Shown here piece after piece: positions 23,775 to 33,880 of a stretch of 64,000 nucleotides of DNA. Positions within the stretch are counted from its first letter, which is position 1, and the number at the start of each line of letters is the position of its first letter. A program made the translations under genes and the position numbers. The notes beneath the pieces are model-generated. The model did not search any database. It was not told where the DNA came from and saw only the letters and a list, made by a program, of their open reading frames with translations. Source of the stretch: Colius striatus (lineage: Eukaryota > Chordata > Aves > Coliiformes > Coliidae). Location: NCBI RefSeq assembly GCF_028858725.1, contig NC_084781.1, positions 6,208,513 to 6,272,512 on the forward strand, given 5' to 3'.

Positions 23775-26140
23775 TGAAGTGAGCAGGAGGGAGAGGGGCG
23801 GCCCATGCCCGTGCCACGGCAGCCCGGGGGCACGTGGGCACCGAGCACCCCCCGCTGCCAACCTGTAGAGCCCTGGGGAAGGAGGAGCGGAGGGTGTTGG
23901 AGCAGGGGATGGTACTGCCGAGGGTGTGCCCAGGCTGTGCCACGGACTCCCAGCTCCTAATAAACCCCAGCACAGGATGGTGACCCCCAAATCCAGCTCA
24001 GCTGGACAGTTCATGCTGTACAGCCCATGGCACAGTGTGGTGCCAGCGTGGAGCAGCTCTGGGATCACCCACTGGCAACTCACCACGAGATGCACAACGG
24101 TACCGCCTGGAACGTGAGGGGAAGCCCAGCACCGCGCGTCACGGTGAGTGAACGTCCTGGTACAGCACTCGCAGCACTTACACATGAACACCACAGCAAT
24201 ATCACATGAGTACCACAGCATCAGCAGTGAAAAAGCAACGTAGCAACACTCACCTACAGGGGAAAAACACACAGAGAGAAATACAGCTGGGGTGGCTGTA
24301 AAGTGATATGTACAGGGGTTGGAAACAGAAGCATCCAAGGAGGCTCTCCCATTGAGTCACGAGAAGGAGCCTCCACACCCTCCCTGGGCAGCCTGGGCCA
24401 GGGCTCCCTCACTGAAACAGTCAAATAGTTTTTCCTTATGTTTAAATAGAACTTTCTGTGTTCCAGCTTCTTTCCATCACCCCTTGTCCTGTCACTGGAT
24501 ACAACAGAAAAGAGGGATGCCCCAACCTCCTGGCACCCACCATTTAGATAATTGTAACTATTACTGAGCTCCCCCCTCAGTCTCCTCCAGAGTAAACAGC
24601 CCCAGGTCCCACAGCCTTTCCTCACAAGGAAGATGCTCCAGTCCCCTGATCATCTTGGTGGCCCTGCACTGGCCTCTCTGCAGCAGTTCCCTGTCCCTCT
24701 GGAGCTGGGGAGCCCAGCAGTACTTTCACTTCCATATTACCCGTATTTCAAAGCTGGTATTTCCCTCTCCAAAACCCCACTGACAATGACCCAACCACCC
24801 CGTCCCTCGTCGCTTGCCACTGCCTCACCTGCACACAGACGGGAACTTGGAGCAAGGACGCCAGGTTTGGTGAGTGGAAATAAGGCCAGTGGACCAGAAC
24901 AGCACCAGGAGAGAACAACCAGCTACAAGGACAGCAAAGGAAGAGAGAAACCAAGCAGAATTCGGCATGCTCACCATGTGCTGCCCGATGTTCAGCCCCC
25001 GCTGATCAGCTGCATCTGATGTCAGCAGGTACCCAATGGCCCCAGCATCATGGTCTGTATATCCTTATTCACATCATGTCATTTCTATTTGTTGCATTCA
25101 TTATCTATTCCTGTTATTTCATATTGCATCGTCTCATATTGCTTTCTATTGGTTTGTATTAACTTCTGGGTATTTATAGTTCTGTTGGCTTACAGCATTT
25201 TGTTGTATAATATTGTTTCTATTTTTATTCTATGACTTTGTAGTTACATTTATTCCTGTGTGTATTGTGTTTGTTACTGATCCATGCTGTGATTAACTGC
25301 TTCTGTCCCACTTAGTACAACACGAGGCTCTGTGGTGTGACCCAGAGCACCATCCGGTACAGAGGTACCTAGAAAAGGTGAATGCTTGGCCTTGATGGTG
25401 GAGATGTTAGTTTGCATGGATATGGCCACTCTTCAGTGACCATGAAGGACTAAAGAGCATTTGTTGTTGTCCATCTGATGTCATTGCACAGGGTCCAATT
25501 GCTGAGAGCTCGAGGGATGGGTTTTACAGGTGGCTGTGAAGCAGGTTTGGGGGCAGTTGTAGAAGGTTAGAAGCATCTTGTCGCAGCTCACTCTGCACTT
25601 TATGTCTTTGGCTTTGAGATACAGTGTGGGAACACGTGTTCACAACCAGCGTGCCCTTCACCCTGTGCCTTTTCACTGGGCAGAGAGCACACAGGTTACT
25701 CACAGGCTGGGGCAGCAGCAGCTGCACGTTGCAGCCAACGTCAGCTCGTCTGGAAGCCAGGTCTGTCTCACACTGATCTGTGTCTGCCTTCCACGGAGTG
25801 AAACCAGCTCTGCCTTTTCTGTGCCTCCCCAAGATCAGTGGGAAGCGTTGACAAGCAAGTGAGCAGTTCCCGAGCCGTTTCTGAGCGTTTCAAAGGCAGC
25901 TCGATGCTCATTAGACTTCAAAAGCCTTTCCGTGGTAGAGATTTTGAGGAGAGCCAAGTGCTCACCCCCATCTGATAGCAGTGGCACAGCTCAGCACCCA
26001 CGCAGCACCTCTGCAACGCCAAACCCAGACTTCAAATAGAAGAGGCAAGAAAAGGCGAGAGCGCGTTCTGGCTGCGAGAGCAAGTGGATTAGCAAGATAA
26101 AAGGAAGCCCGGATTAAGGTCTTTTCCAGCCATAATGATT
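23775..26140. other. Intergenic region between DSCAML1 and the small minus-strand gene
   Basis: Contains the CR1 copy at 24357-24730 and a T-rich, AT-rich block at about 25040-25310 that looks unlike its surroundings and could be an old transposon or LTR remnant that I do not recognise. The rest (23775-24350 and 25320-26100) shows no convincing exon on either strand. Confidence 0.5.
24357..24730 (-). mobile_element. CR1 LINE fragment, intergenic
   Basis: A longer CR1 piece, in reverse orientation: CCTCCACACCCTCCCTGGGC near 24372, CACCCCTTGTCCTGTCACTG near 24479, then the CTGCACTGGCCTCTCTGCAG block near 24664. The extreme 3' end is missing, so it is truncated at both ends. Confidence 0.85.
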
Positions 26141-26148
26141 CTATGAAC
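26112..26148 (+). mobile_element. CR1 3'-terminal remnant
   Basis: A short stretch reading TCTTTTCCAGCC followed by ATGATTCTATG, the pattern of a plus-strand CR1 3' end. It abuts the poly(A) signal of the minus-strand candidate gene. Because it is so short the call is tentative. Confidence 0.55.
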
Positions 26149-26591
26149 ACACATCTTTATTGTAATTGGCCTAGTACAGATTTCCTTCTATATTTTAGCA
26201 TATTTCTCTGCCTTCCCTTCCCCAGGAGCCTCAAAAGGTGAAAGGTCTGCGGAAGGGGCTGAGGACAGAGCCCGTGGGGCCACACTCCTCCTGACATGGC
26301 TGCTGGGGGTCCGCTGGCTGCTGCGTGGTTCTTGAGGCAGTGAGCACCGTGTGCCCTGGCCCACGAGGCCAGGCTGGCTGGGGAAGGGCTCACCAGGAAC
26401 CGGAGCTCACGCTGAGCGGCGACCAACGCAAAGGGCAGAGCATCTACAGCTGCGTGGGCACCAGGAGCTACAGGTGAGGGAGCGGGTTCATGGGCGCCAC
26501 GGCCACAGAGGTCTCCAGGGCACGGAGCAGAGACCGAGGGGGGACAGTGCAGGGCACGGGGCTGCTGCTACTTCTCCTGCTTCTGCTGCTG
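26140..26591 (-). other. Candidate 3' UTR of the small IQ-motif gene, poly(A) signal at 26156-26161
   Basis: On the minus strand AATAAA lies at 26161-26156, about 430 bases after the TAA. No other exon is visible between. The poly(A) assignment depends on the gene model being right. Confidence 0.45.
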
Positions 26592-28916
26592 TTATCTCCT
26601 GAAGTGGGTCTGGATGGTGACGGCTGCCCTCTCGGAAGGGTCGCTGAAGGACGTGCCCTCGCTGCTGCCGTCGGAGCTCACGCTGCCTGTGGCGAGACAC
26701 GAGCGTGGCAGCCAGCACAGGTAAGGACAAGCCCTGCCTCTCCAGCAGCACTGAGCTCTCTATATACACAGCTTTACTCCCCCCAGGGCTCTGCTTCCCC
26801 ACATTTAATCACCAAGTATGGCTCTCACTTACTTTCACACACACAAATAAGATTAGGAAAAAAACCCCATCCTGGCCCCGTAGAGCAATAAAGCTCTCAC
26901 GCTGACAAATGGGAGCCCTCCCCACCCCACGCTTAATGTGGCATTAGGGAAGTATTGTGAAACTCAACAGGAGCTGAATCAAAGCCACTCAGCAGTGCTC
27001 CTTTAAGCCAGCGTGTCACTGCTAAGCACCCCCCGAGCAGCCATCAGAAATCCTGCTGCCAGATGCTGCTGAATAAACTCTCTGCTGTCACCTGAACCCC
27101 TCTTTATTTGCATCCTACAAGAAATCGGGAAGTAAAAGATGCTTAAAGAGTCCACCTTGGGAACCAGCTCCCTCCTGCCTGCCTACCGAGATACAGCCTC
27201 GGCTGTGACTCCTGCCTGCTGCCAGAATCAGGTGCCAGAGGCTGGGGAGCCACGGGGCACGTACGGCCGGGCGCTGGTGGCACCGAGCCCCGGCCACGCC
27301 GGCTGCCAGCGACGCACCGGCTGCAGGAGCTCACTGGTAACGCCACAGCACTGCACCAGCACCACAGGCAGCCCAGAAGGACCTGCACTGAGCAACCCCC
27401 AACACGGTGAGTAGGAGCAGGGGCAGCTGAGCCCAGCCCCGAGCCCATCGCTGCCCGAGCGTGCCCAGAACAACCGCCCTCAAATCCTCTTTGCTGAGCA
27501 CTTGACTTCAGCAGCACTTGGCCGTCACGGGAAGAGGGAGGCAGGGATTTGCACACACATGTTGGATAGTCAGCCAGGCAAGACTCAGGCCTCTAAGTGC
27601 CAGTACTACGGGTTTTAATGAACCTCTCCTCATCCTGCCCGTGCTCAGGGCACCTTCCCTGCTGAGGGGAATTGACTGAAAACCCACTATAGCCAGCGAG
27701 CCACGGGCTGGAGGGAAGCCATTGGAGAGGGCTTCTGCACAGCTGGCCTCCAGAATTACCCCTTAGTAATGTCAGATGGATTTGTCTGGAAGAAGGAAAG
27801 GGGTGGGTGCTGCAATGCCATCCCTTCTGTTGCATCCCATGGTCATAGCGAGTTCCCCCTGTTTGAGCAGGGCCATCTCTCTGCCTGCTCCACACTCACC
27901 CTTCTCTCCAGAAATGGAGTAGATGCTGTTGTGCCGAGAGCTCCTGCCCCTCTAGAAAGGTCAAGAACAAAAATACACCAGTTAGTGGTCTCTGAGGCAG
28001 GGGCTGCAGAACAGTCCCTGTCAGGGCAGGTGGGAAGCGCTGGCACGGTCAGGGCTGGTCTCACCAAGCTTTCCACTGACCTCTCCCTGTGGGAAACCTG
28101 AAAATGCTTACTGGCCTTCCCCTGAAGAGCACTGCACAGCCCTGAGGGATTAGTTTGTATTTGTGACAAAGGCTCCAAGCAGAAGTAGAAAAGAGCTTTG
28201 TGTGACAGGTCAGCTCCTTGTGGAGGTGTTGGCAGGGTCCAGCTTCACCAGATCTGCCCTGAGTCAGCCTGGAGCCAGACTTGCTGAGCTCCTTCCCCCC
28301 AGCCACAGGACTGCAGCACTTGTAGCCAAGTGCCTGTGCTTTCCAGCTTATCCTGCCACTACCCTGTGTGTTCTGTGTGTCAGGGAAGGAGCAGTCCCTC
28401 CCCCTCTGCCCAGGCTTTGCCGGGAGCCGGCGCTCACCTCGCTGTCGCGGCTGGTGCGGCGGCTCTGTGTCACACACTGGATCTGCCAGGGCAGCGGCTG
28501 GTACACCAGGTAGGGCAGAGGCTCTTCATGGAAGAGGTTGGTCCCCAGCTGCACACAGAAAAGATTGGCAGTGGGCAAGAGGACAGGAGAAAAGCAACAA
28601 GAAAGATCTGCTCGTCCCCACACATCGCCAGCGGCTGGGCTGAGACACGGGGCTCTGCACCAACACGGGGCTCTGCACCAACACAGGGGCACACGGCTTC
28701 CTCCCTGCAGGGGCACAGCGAGGAGCTGCACGCTGCAACACTCCCACCGCCACGGGCAGCCCGCTGAGGATGCAGCCCCTGCTCCCACCGCCTTCCCTCC
28801 CGCAGCCCACCCCCTGCCAGCAACGAAAGGGAGCATCAGAGCTGCTGCCAGCCCAGCCTCACCTGCCCGAACGCTCTCACCACGAAGAACAGTGCTGTCA
28901 TCAGCGTGGCCAGCAT
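26592..28916 (-). CDS. Unrecognised small gene: hydrophobic segment plus IQ motif (4 exons)
   Basis: I do not recognise this gene. Four minus-strand exons fit together: 28863-28972 (phase 0 out), 28438-28548 (phase 0/0), 27900-27951 (phase 0/1) and 26592-26686 (phase 1 in, TAA at 26592-26594). Donors are GTGAGG, GTGAGC and GTGAGT; acceptors include TTTTCTGTGTGCAG and TTGACCTTTCTAG. From the ATG at 28914-28916 it gives about 103 aa: a hydrophobic start (MLATLMTALFFVVRAFG), a Pro/Tyr-rich part (PLPYLVYQPLPWQI), an Arg/Ser-rich part, and a C-terminal ERAAVTIQTHFRR, an IQ calmodulin-binding motif like that of PEP-19/PCP4. The first exon stays open upstream of the ATG to its acceptor, so the hydrophobic segment may be a transmembrane helix after a short ectodomain, with missing 5' exon(s). 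A poly(A) signal lies at 26156-26161. The chain could still be coincidence, but three phase-consistent junctions argue against that. Confidence 0.6.
28645..28684. repeat. 18-bp tandem repeat, two copies plus partial third
   Basis: Copies 28645-28662 and 28663-28680 are identical (ACACGGGGCTCTGCACCA) and a third begins at 28681. It lies in the first intron of the small minus-strand gene model. Confidence 0.85.
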
Positions 28917-28972
28917 GGCTGGGCCGGCCCAGGGGCTCCCTGGAAGCTCAGGGAGCAGCGCCGAGCAGTCGC

Positions 28973-31034
28973 CTGGGAGGCAGGGACTGAGAGCTGGGTC
29001 CCTCCTGGAGCAGGCGAGGCCAAGCCCCTAATGAGCTTGGGGCTGCGCCGTAATCGCCCGCTGCCCTTTTGCTCTTCTAATCGCCTGGTTTCTCCCCCAC
29101 CACAGCCCTGGCACCCCAGGAAGGGCCAATCCTGTGCTCCAGGGCTCGTCCCCACCTACAGACCGCTGGGCAGCCCTCACAGCGGGCACTCACACGGTAA
29201 GAGCGGTCTGAGGCGGCTTCGGGGGTGGTCTGTGGGGTGCTTTGGAGGATGTGCCTCTATCAGCCTCTGTTGCTGCACGACCAGCTTGGTACCAAGAACT
29301 GGTCCAGAAGCAGCTCTCTCACACTCCACTTGGTATGAGCCAGCTCAGTTGCTTTTACCCCACGTCTCCACCCCTCTGAACTCAGCATTTCCAGGGAGCA
29401 GCACCCTGTGCAAAGGACTCAGAGCTGTGTGAGCTCTGCCTGGAGAGGCTGTGGGATCACTCATCTTTGTGTGAATGCTGAGCTTTTGCTTTGCTGTCTT
29501 GTCATGATAACTGGACAGTCAGAAACATGTTCCCTTGTTTTCTCCCTGGCAATTTGGGAGCAGAAAGAGCTGTCTAAAACACATTGACTCAATGTGGAGT
29601 CTGCTCAGACCTTTTGAATGGGGCTACCTGTGTGCAAACACTGAAGTGTGCTGGCACTGGTTTCTTGCTTTTGTCTGGTTGTTGGAACTCTGGGTTTTGC
29701 CTGTTTCATTAACCCACCCTCTTTGCTCCAGCACCAACCCCAGCCCCTTCTGCACCCTCCCCAGGCACTTAGCTGAGACTGTTCCCCCTCAGCCCATTCT
29801 CCAACCTTGGTGTGCAGCTCCTGAGGAGAGAGTGGTATGAAAGGGCAGGAGAGGAAGCCATGAAAAGCTGCCCTCTTGGCTGAAAGGCCCCTGAAGTGCT
29901 TGTGTATTGATTCTTGAGCTTTCTCTCTGCCCTTGCAGTTGCTACCCAGGCCAGGTGCTGAACAGAACAATGGTGACAAAAGCACAGGGAGCTGAAGTGG
30001 TCTTGGAAAGTGCCAGAAAGGACCTTGACAAGAACAAACAAGAGCGAGCCCAGAGACAAGGGAGGGGAAGACGGGGAAGGTAAGTACAAGCTGGATGTCT
30101 AGGGCTACAACAGAACATCTCACATGGAGAAAAACACAGCTGCAAACATCACCATCACACAGATCAGGCTCAGAATGATTTAATTTGATTACAAAACCAG
30201 ATACAGCTGCTGTCCTCCATGAGGCTGAGCCTCCCTGGGTGACCATGCCTGAGCCACAGGGTCCCCTCTGCAGCACCTAAGGGGAAGGAGTGCCAGCTCT
30301 CCCACCAGGCAATGGAACCAAAAGTCCTGCAGATGATCCACACAGAGCAGGGCATCTGACAGCAGATGGGAAACCTGCTTCTCGGTCCTTCCCTTCCTGT
30401 GGAGTGGCTCCTCTGGACACCCACCGTTCCCTGTGGGCGCTTGTGGTCTCCTTCAGCCAGGGCTGGCAAGCGGCAGCTCAGAGTCCCTCGTGGGGACCCA
30501 GGGGGATGTTCCCCACCAGCAGTGGCTGCAGAAGGACTAACCCTGTGCTCTGAGAGCAGCCACAAGGTAGGAGAACACAGACCTGAGCAGAGCATGGGGC
30601 TGTCCTAGGCCAAAGGCTGGCCAAGTCATTACAACAATTCGAAGAAATATCAGCAAAAAAATATATCCCCAGAGACATTCTGAGGGAGTTTCACAGGGGG
30701 GTTCATCAAAAATAGACTTCTCTCTGCCATGTAAACATTTCCCAGCAGGAGCTGTTCGGGGGGGAGCTGCAGCTGCCTGGCTCAGCACCGTCCATGCCGA
30801 GCCCCTGGCGGGTTCCCACCCCACAGAGCCTGTTCCAGCAGCCCGGACCAGTTACTCCAAGTCGCCTCTGATTCACGGCTCTGCCTCACCACCAGCAGAA
30901 TGCTGATGAGAGAGCTGCTGATTTATTGCAGCCCTGATGTTTCACCACTGGATTAAACAGTCCATAAAATATATTTGGACACGTGAGAGGATTAGAAGAA
31001 TCCACCTGGGAAGTTCACTTCCTTCTTCCTCCGC
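28973..31034. other. Interval between the small gene and CEP164
   Basis: About 2 kb that should hold the 5' end and promoter of the small minus-strand gene if the model is right. A possible upstream exon ends at 29194 before a GTGAGT donor; its phase (1) suits the acceptor at 28973 and the frame stays open to about 29347, but no clear acceptor or start was found. The plus-strand frame 28770-29432 has no splice or homology support. No repeat recognised. Confidence 0.35.
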
Positions 31035-31173
31035 TCTCTTTGTAAAGACACTTTATTTCAAGGGCACTGCAGGAACGCAGAGGGGAGGTGGCTGAGCATC
31101 ACTGAACCCCCCTGCAGTGTGAGGGGGAGCACAGGGGCCTCAGCACCATCTCCCCCAGGCACAGCCTCCTCTT
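31035..31173 (-). other. CEP164: CEP164 3' UTR with poly(A) signal
   Basis: The stop TGA is at 31174-31176 on the minus strand. An AATAAA (plus-strand TTTATT) sits at 31052-31057, about 120 bases downstream, so the 3' UTR is very short. Confidence 0.75.
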
Positions 31174-33880
31174 TCAGTTGTGGTACACTTTAATATGCCC
31201 CTTTTCATCGAGTCCCAGCTGAAGCTGTGCTGCAGGTAGGAGAGGCCTGGCAGGTGGGTGAAGGAAAAGCCTGGCTCAGAGCAGGACAGGGGCACACGTG
31301 CTGCAGCCAAGCCCAAGGGAATTACAGGGGGATGAGGGAGCTCAGGAGCAGGGATTTGCTGCTGAGATCAGAGCAGTTACCAAGAGCTTGCTGTAATGCT
31401 GTTACAGCACAGCCAATGTCCCCACCACGTGCCTCCCAGCCAAGCTGGACTGGGGAGAGCTCTGCCAGGGAGCCCGGCCCTCCCTGCCAGCCCCATGGGC
31501 CACCTCCTGCCGCTCTCTCATACCCGCTGCAGGAAGCTGCAGTGCAGTTAAAGACCAGGCCTAGGCAAAGGATACACTTTTGCATCCCTCTTGAAGTCTT
31601 CTAACCATTTCTTGTTGGCCTCGATCATTCTCTCGATGCTCAGCTTGTCTGGCTCGCGGCTCTGGAAGTGGGAATGCTGGAACAGCCGCAGCTGCTCCCT
31701 GTTGCACGGGACAAAGGGGAAGCACAAGTGGGAAAGAGATGAGAGGCAAAGTGATGAGCTGCTACAGAAAGAGCCACAGTTAAAAGCACTCCCAACCCTG
31801 GTCCTGCCAAGGGGTCCCACAGCTCTGCCAACTGACAGCAGCCAATTTGCCTACTCAAGATGGAGCTTGTGATTGTTATCTACTTCTTAAATGACATGTG
31901 ACCTATAAAGCACTCCAGAGAAATGAAAGCAGCCCAATGAAGCCACAGCACTGAAGGCACGAGCCCCTTACTCTGCAGGTACATATCCCAGCCTGTTCTC
32001 CAGAGGCCTGGAGCTTCCGCTGAGCAACGGGAATCCACCTGGAAGACAGACATCAAATACAGGACCCAACGAGTCACTCCTGGCAGCTGGGTGCATTTGC
32101 CATCTTGTGTGATGGCCACAGCATCATCCCCACGCCCTGATAAGGGGCAGTGCTGGATCTGACCTTACCAGGTGGACCCTGCAGGGCTGTGAAATCCAAC
32201 AGAGGGGAGACTCACCTGGGAAATATCTGCGCCACTTCTCTGCCAGGAGGTCATCCACCGACTGGGCAGCTGCCACGGACCGCCCAGAGCTCAGCCCCGT
32301 GCCCCAGGGCCACTGGGAGCTGGCAGCCCCCAGCCCTGCCAGGGGGGTGTATGCAGAGAGGGGCACCCCGCCGCAGGGTGCCGCAGGCTGCTGACCGCTC
32401 CGGGAGCCCAGCACGCCGAGGAACCCATTCAGCTCCTGGCTGAAGCGCTGTAGGGAGCTTGTCAGGTACTGGATCTTGTCCATATGGGAGCCAGGCTGTA
32501 AATCCGACCTCAAATCGACTGGCAGAAGGAGAGAGGGAAGAAAGGGGTGAGTGGGGAGGCCCAGCAGCCGCTGCCTGTTGGCAGGAGCCCCCTGCCCGCT
32601 GCTCCGTGCCCCGAGCCGAGTCTGATCTGTCTGTGCCACGTGGGACACGGGGGAAAAACCTCCTGTGCAGACAGACTAAAGGTTTTTAAATGCAGGGTGA
32701 CAGCCAGAGCAGGCCCAGTCCCAGACAGCACGAGGTACAGAGGTGAGAGGGGAAGGCAGAGCGTCACCCCTGGGCCCGGCCGCTTGAGCCGCCCCAGCAC
32801 TCACATGTGGGCTGCTGCAGGTCCACGCTGCCCGTGCTGCTGGTGTTCTCAGAGCTGCTCAGGTCAAAAGTCACCATCTTCTTGCATGCAGCACCCTTCA
32901 GCAGATCTTCATCTGAAAGCTGCTCAAAAGGAAAAGAAGGCTGCTAAACCCTGCTGTTCTGTCCCTGAGGCACAAGAGCTGTAGGAGGGCTGCCTGTGAC
33001 AGCCCTCGTCAGGACAAGGGCCCTGCAGAGACACGAGCCCAGGGGAGGAGGTGGGCTGTGAGTGCCAGGGGCAGGCCTTAGCCACACTGGTGCTGGTGGT
33101 TACCTCCTCCAGCAGTGAGGACTCTAACTGACTCAGTTTCTCTTCTTTCTTGTTCAGCAGCACCTGCCCTTTCTGCACAGCTGACTTCACCTCATCCAAC
33201 TGCTTTGTTTCCTGCAGGGGATCCCCAGCCAGGCCGAGGAGGAAAACCAAAGGAGGACAGGAAATAATCTGAGTTAGCACTCACAGGGACTGCCATCATC
33301 TCACTGCTACTCAGCACAGCAAACTAAGCTCCTGAGCATGGGCTGCACTGCAGCCACCGCTTTGAGAAGCGCTCCTAGTGCAGGGCATGCAGAGCAGAAC
33401 GGAACTCGGGCATCCTGCTGCTCTGGGCACCATCAGCTGGAGGCCATGCACACACAGCCACTGTGCAGGGCTGCAGCCCCACAGCTGACCCTCAGTGCAG
33501 CTGCAGAGGCAGGAAGCCACAGCCCCTGCTGTGAGACAGGCTGTGCCCCAGAGCTCACCTCTTCCAGGTCCCGATGCTGCTGCTGCCGGGCGGCCCTCAG
33601 CGCCTGCTGCCTCCTCCTCACGGAGCGGCTCTGCCGTGCCACGAACTCCTTGGCCCTCCTGATGGAGATCCCTTCTGCTGACACCAGGCTCCTGACGCTG
33701 CAAGGGAGGGGAGGGCACGGCCCTGGACTCATGCTGCCCGTGGCACCCTCCCCAAAACCCCGCTGGGAAAAGCCCTCGTTGGGAAAAGCAAACCCTGCCC
33801 CCAGGTACTCACTGATCCCATGGGAAGCTGCTGGCCTCGTGGCTCTGGGAGGGTGGGGAAGCAGGTTCTCCAGACAAGGG
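31174..33880 (-). other. CEP164: CEP164 exons 22-29: C-terminal region
   Basis: Exons 33813-33880, 33559-33697, 33104-33211, 32805-32919, 32216-32518, 31972-32038, 31556-31698 and 31174-31229. Conserved marks are [62 protein letters not shown] and [12 protein letters not shown]. The exon 28-29 join is uncertain: the version given keeps [14 protein letters not shown] as in the human layout but uses a weak GTCTTT donor. The alternative ends exon 28 at 31578 and starts exon 29 at 31224. Confidence 0.85.

Noticed and set aside
23959-23964. Second AATAAA after DSCAML1
   Set aside because: Lies 200 bases past a well-placed signal, in GC-rich sequence unlike the 3' UTR.
26400-26475. Plus-strand Ig-like IYSC motif followed by a GTGAGG donor
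   Set aside because: Too short, no second cysteine or neighbouring exon, and it falls in the 3' UTR of the minus-strand gene model.
29200-29347. Ig V-domain-like end (GTKLVVQ) on the minus strand
   Set aside because: No upstream V-domain core found and a stop codon precedes it; kept only as a possible upstream exon of the small gene.
28770-29432. 220-codon plus-strand frame
   Set aside because: Composition-driven; no recognisable domain and it lies antisense to the better-supported small gene.
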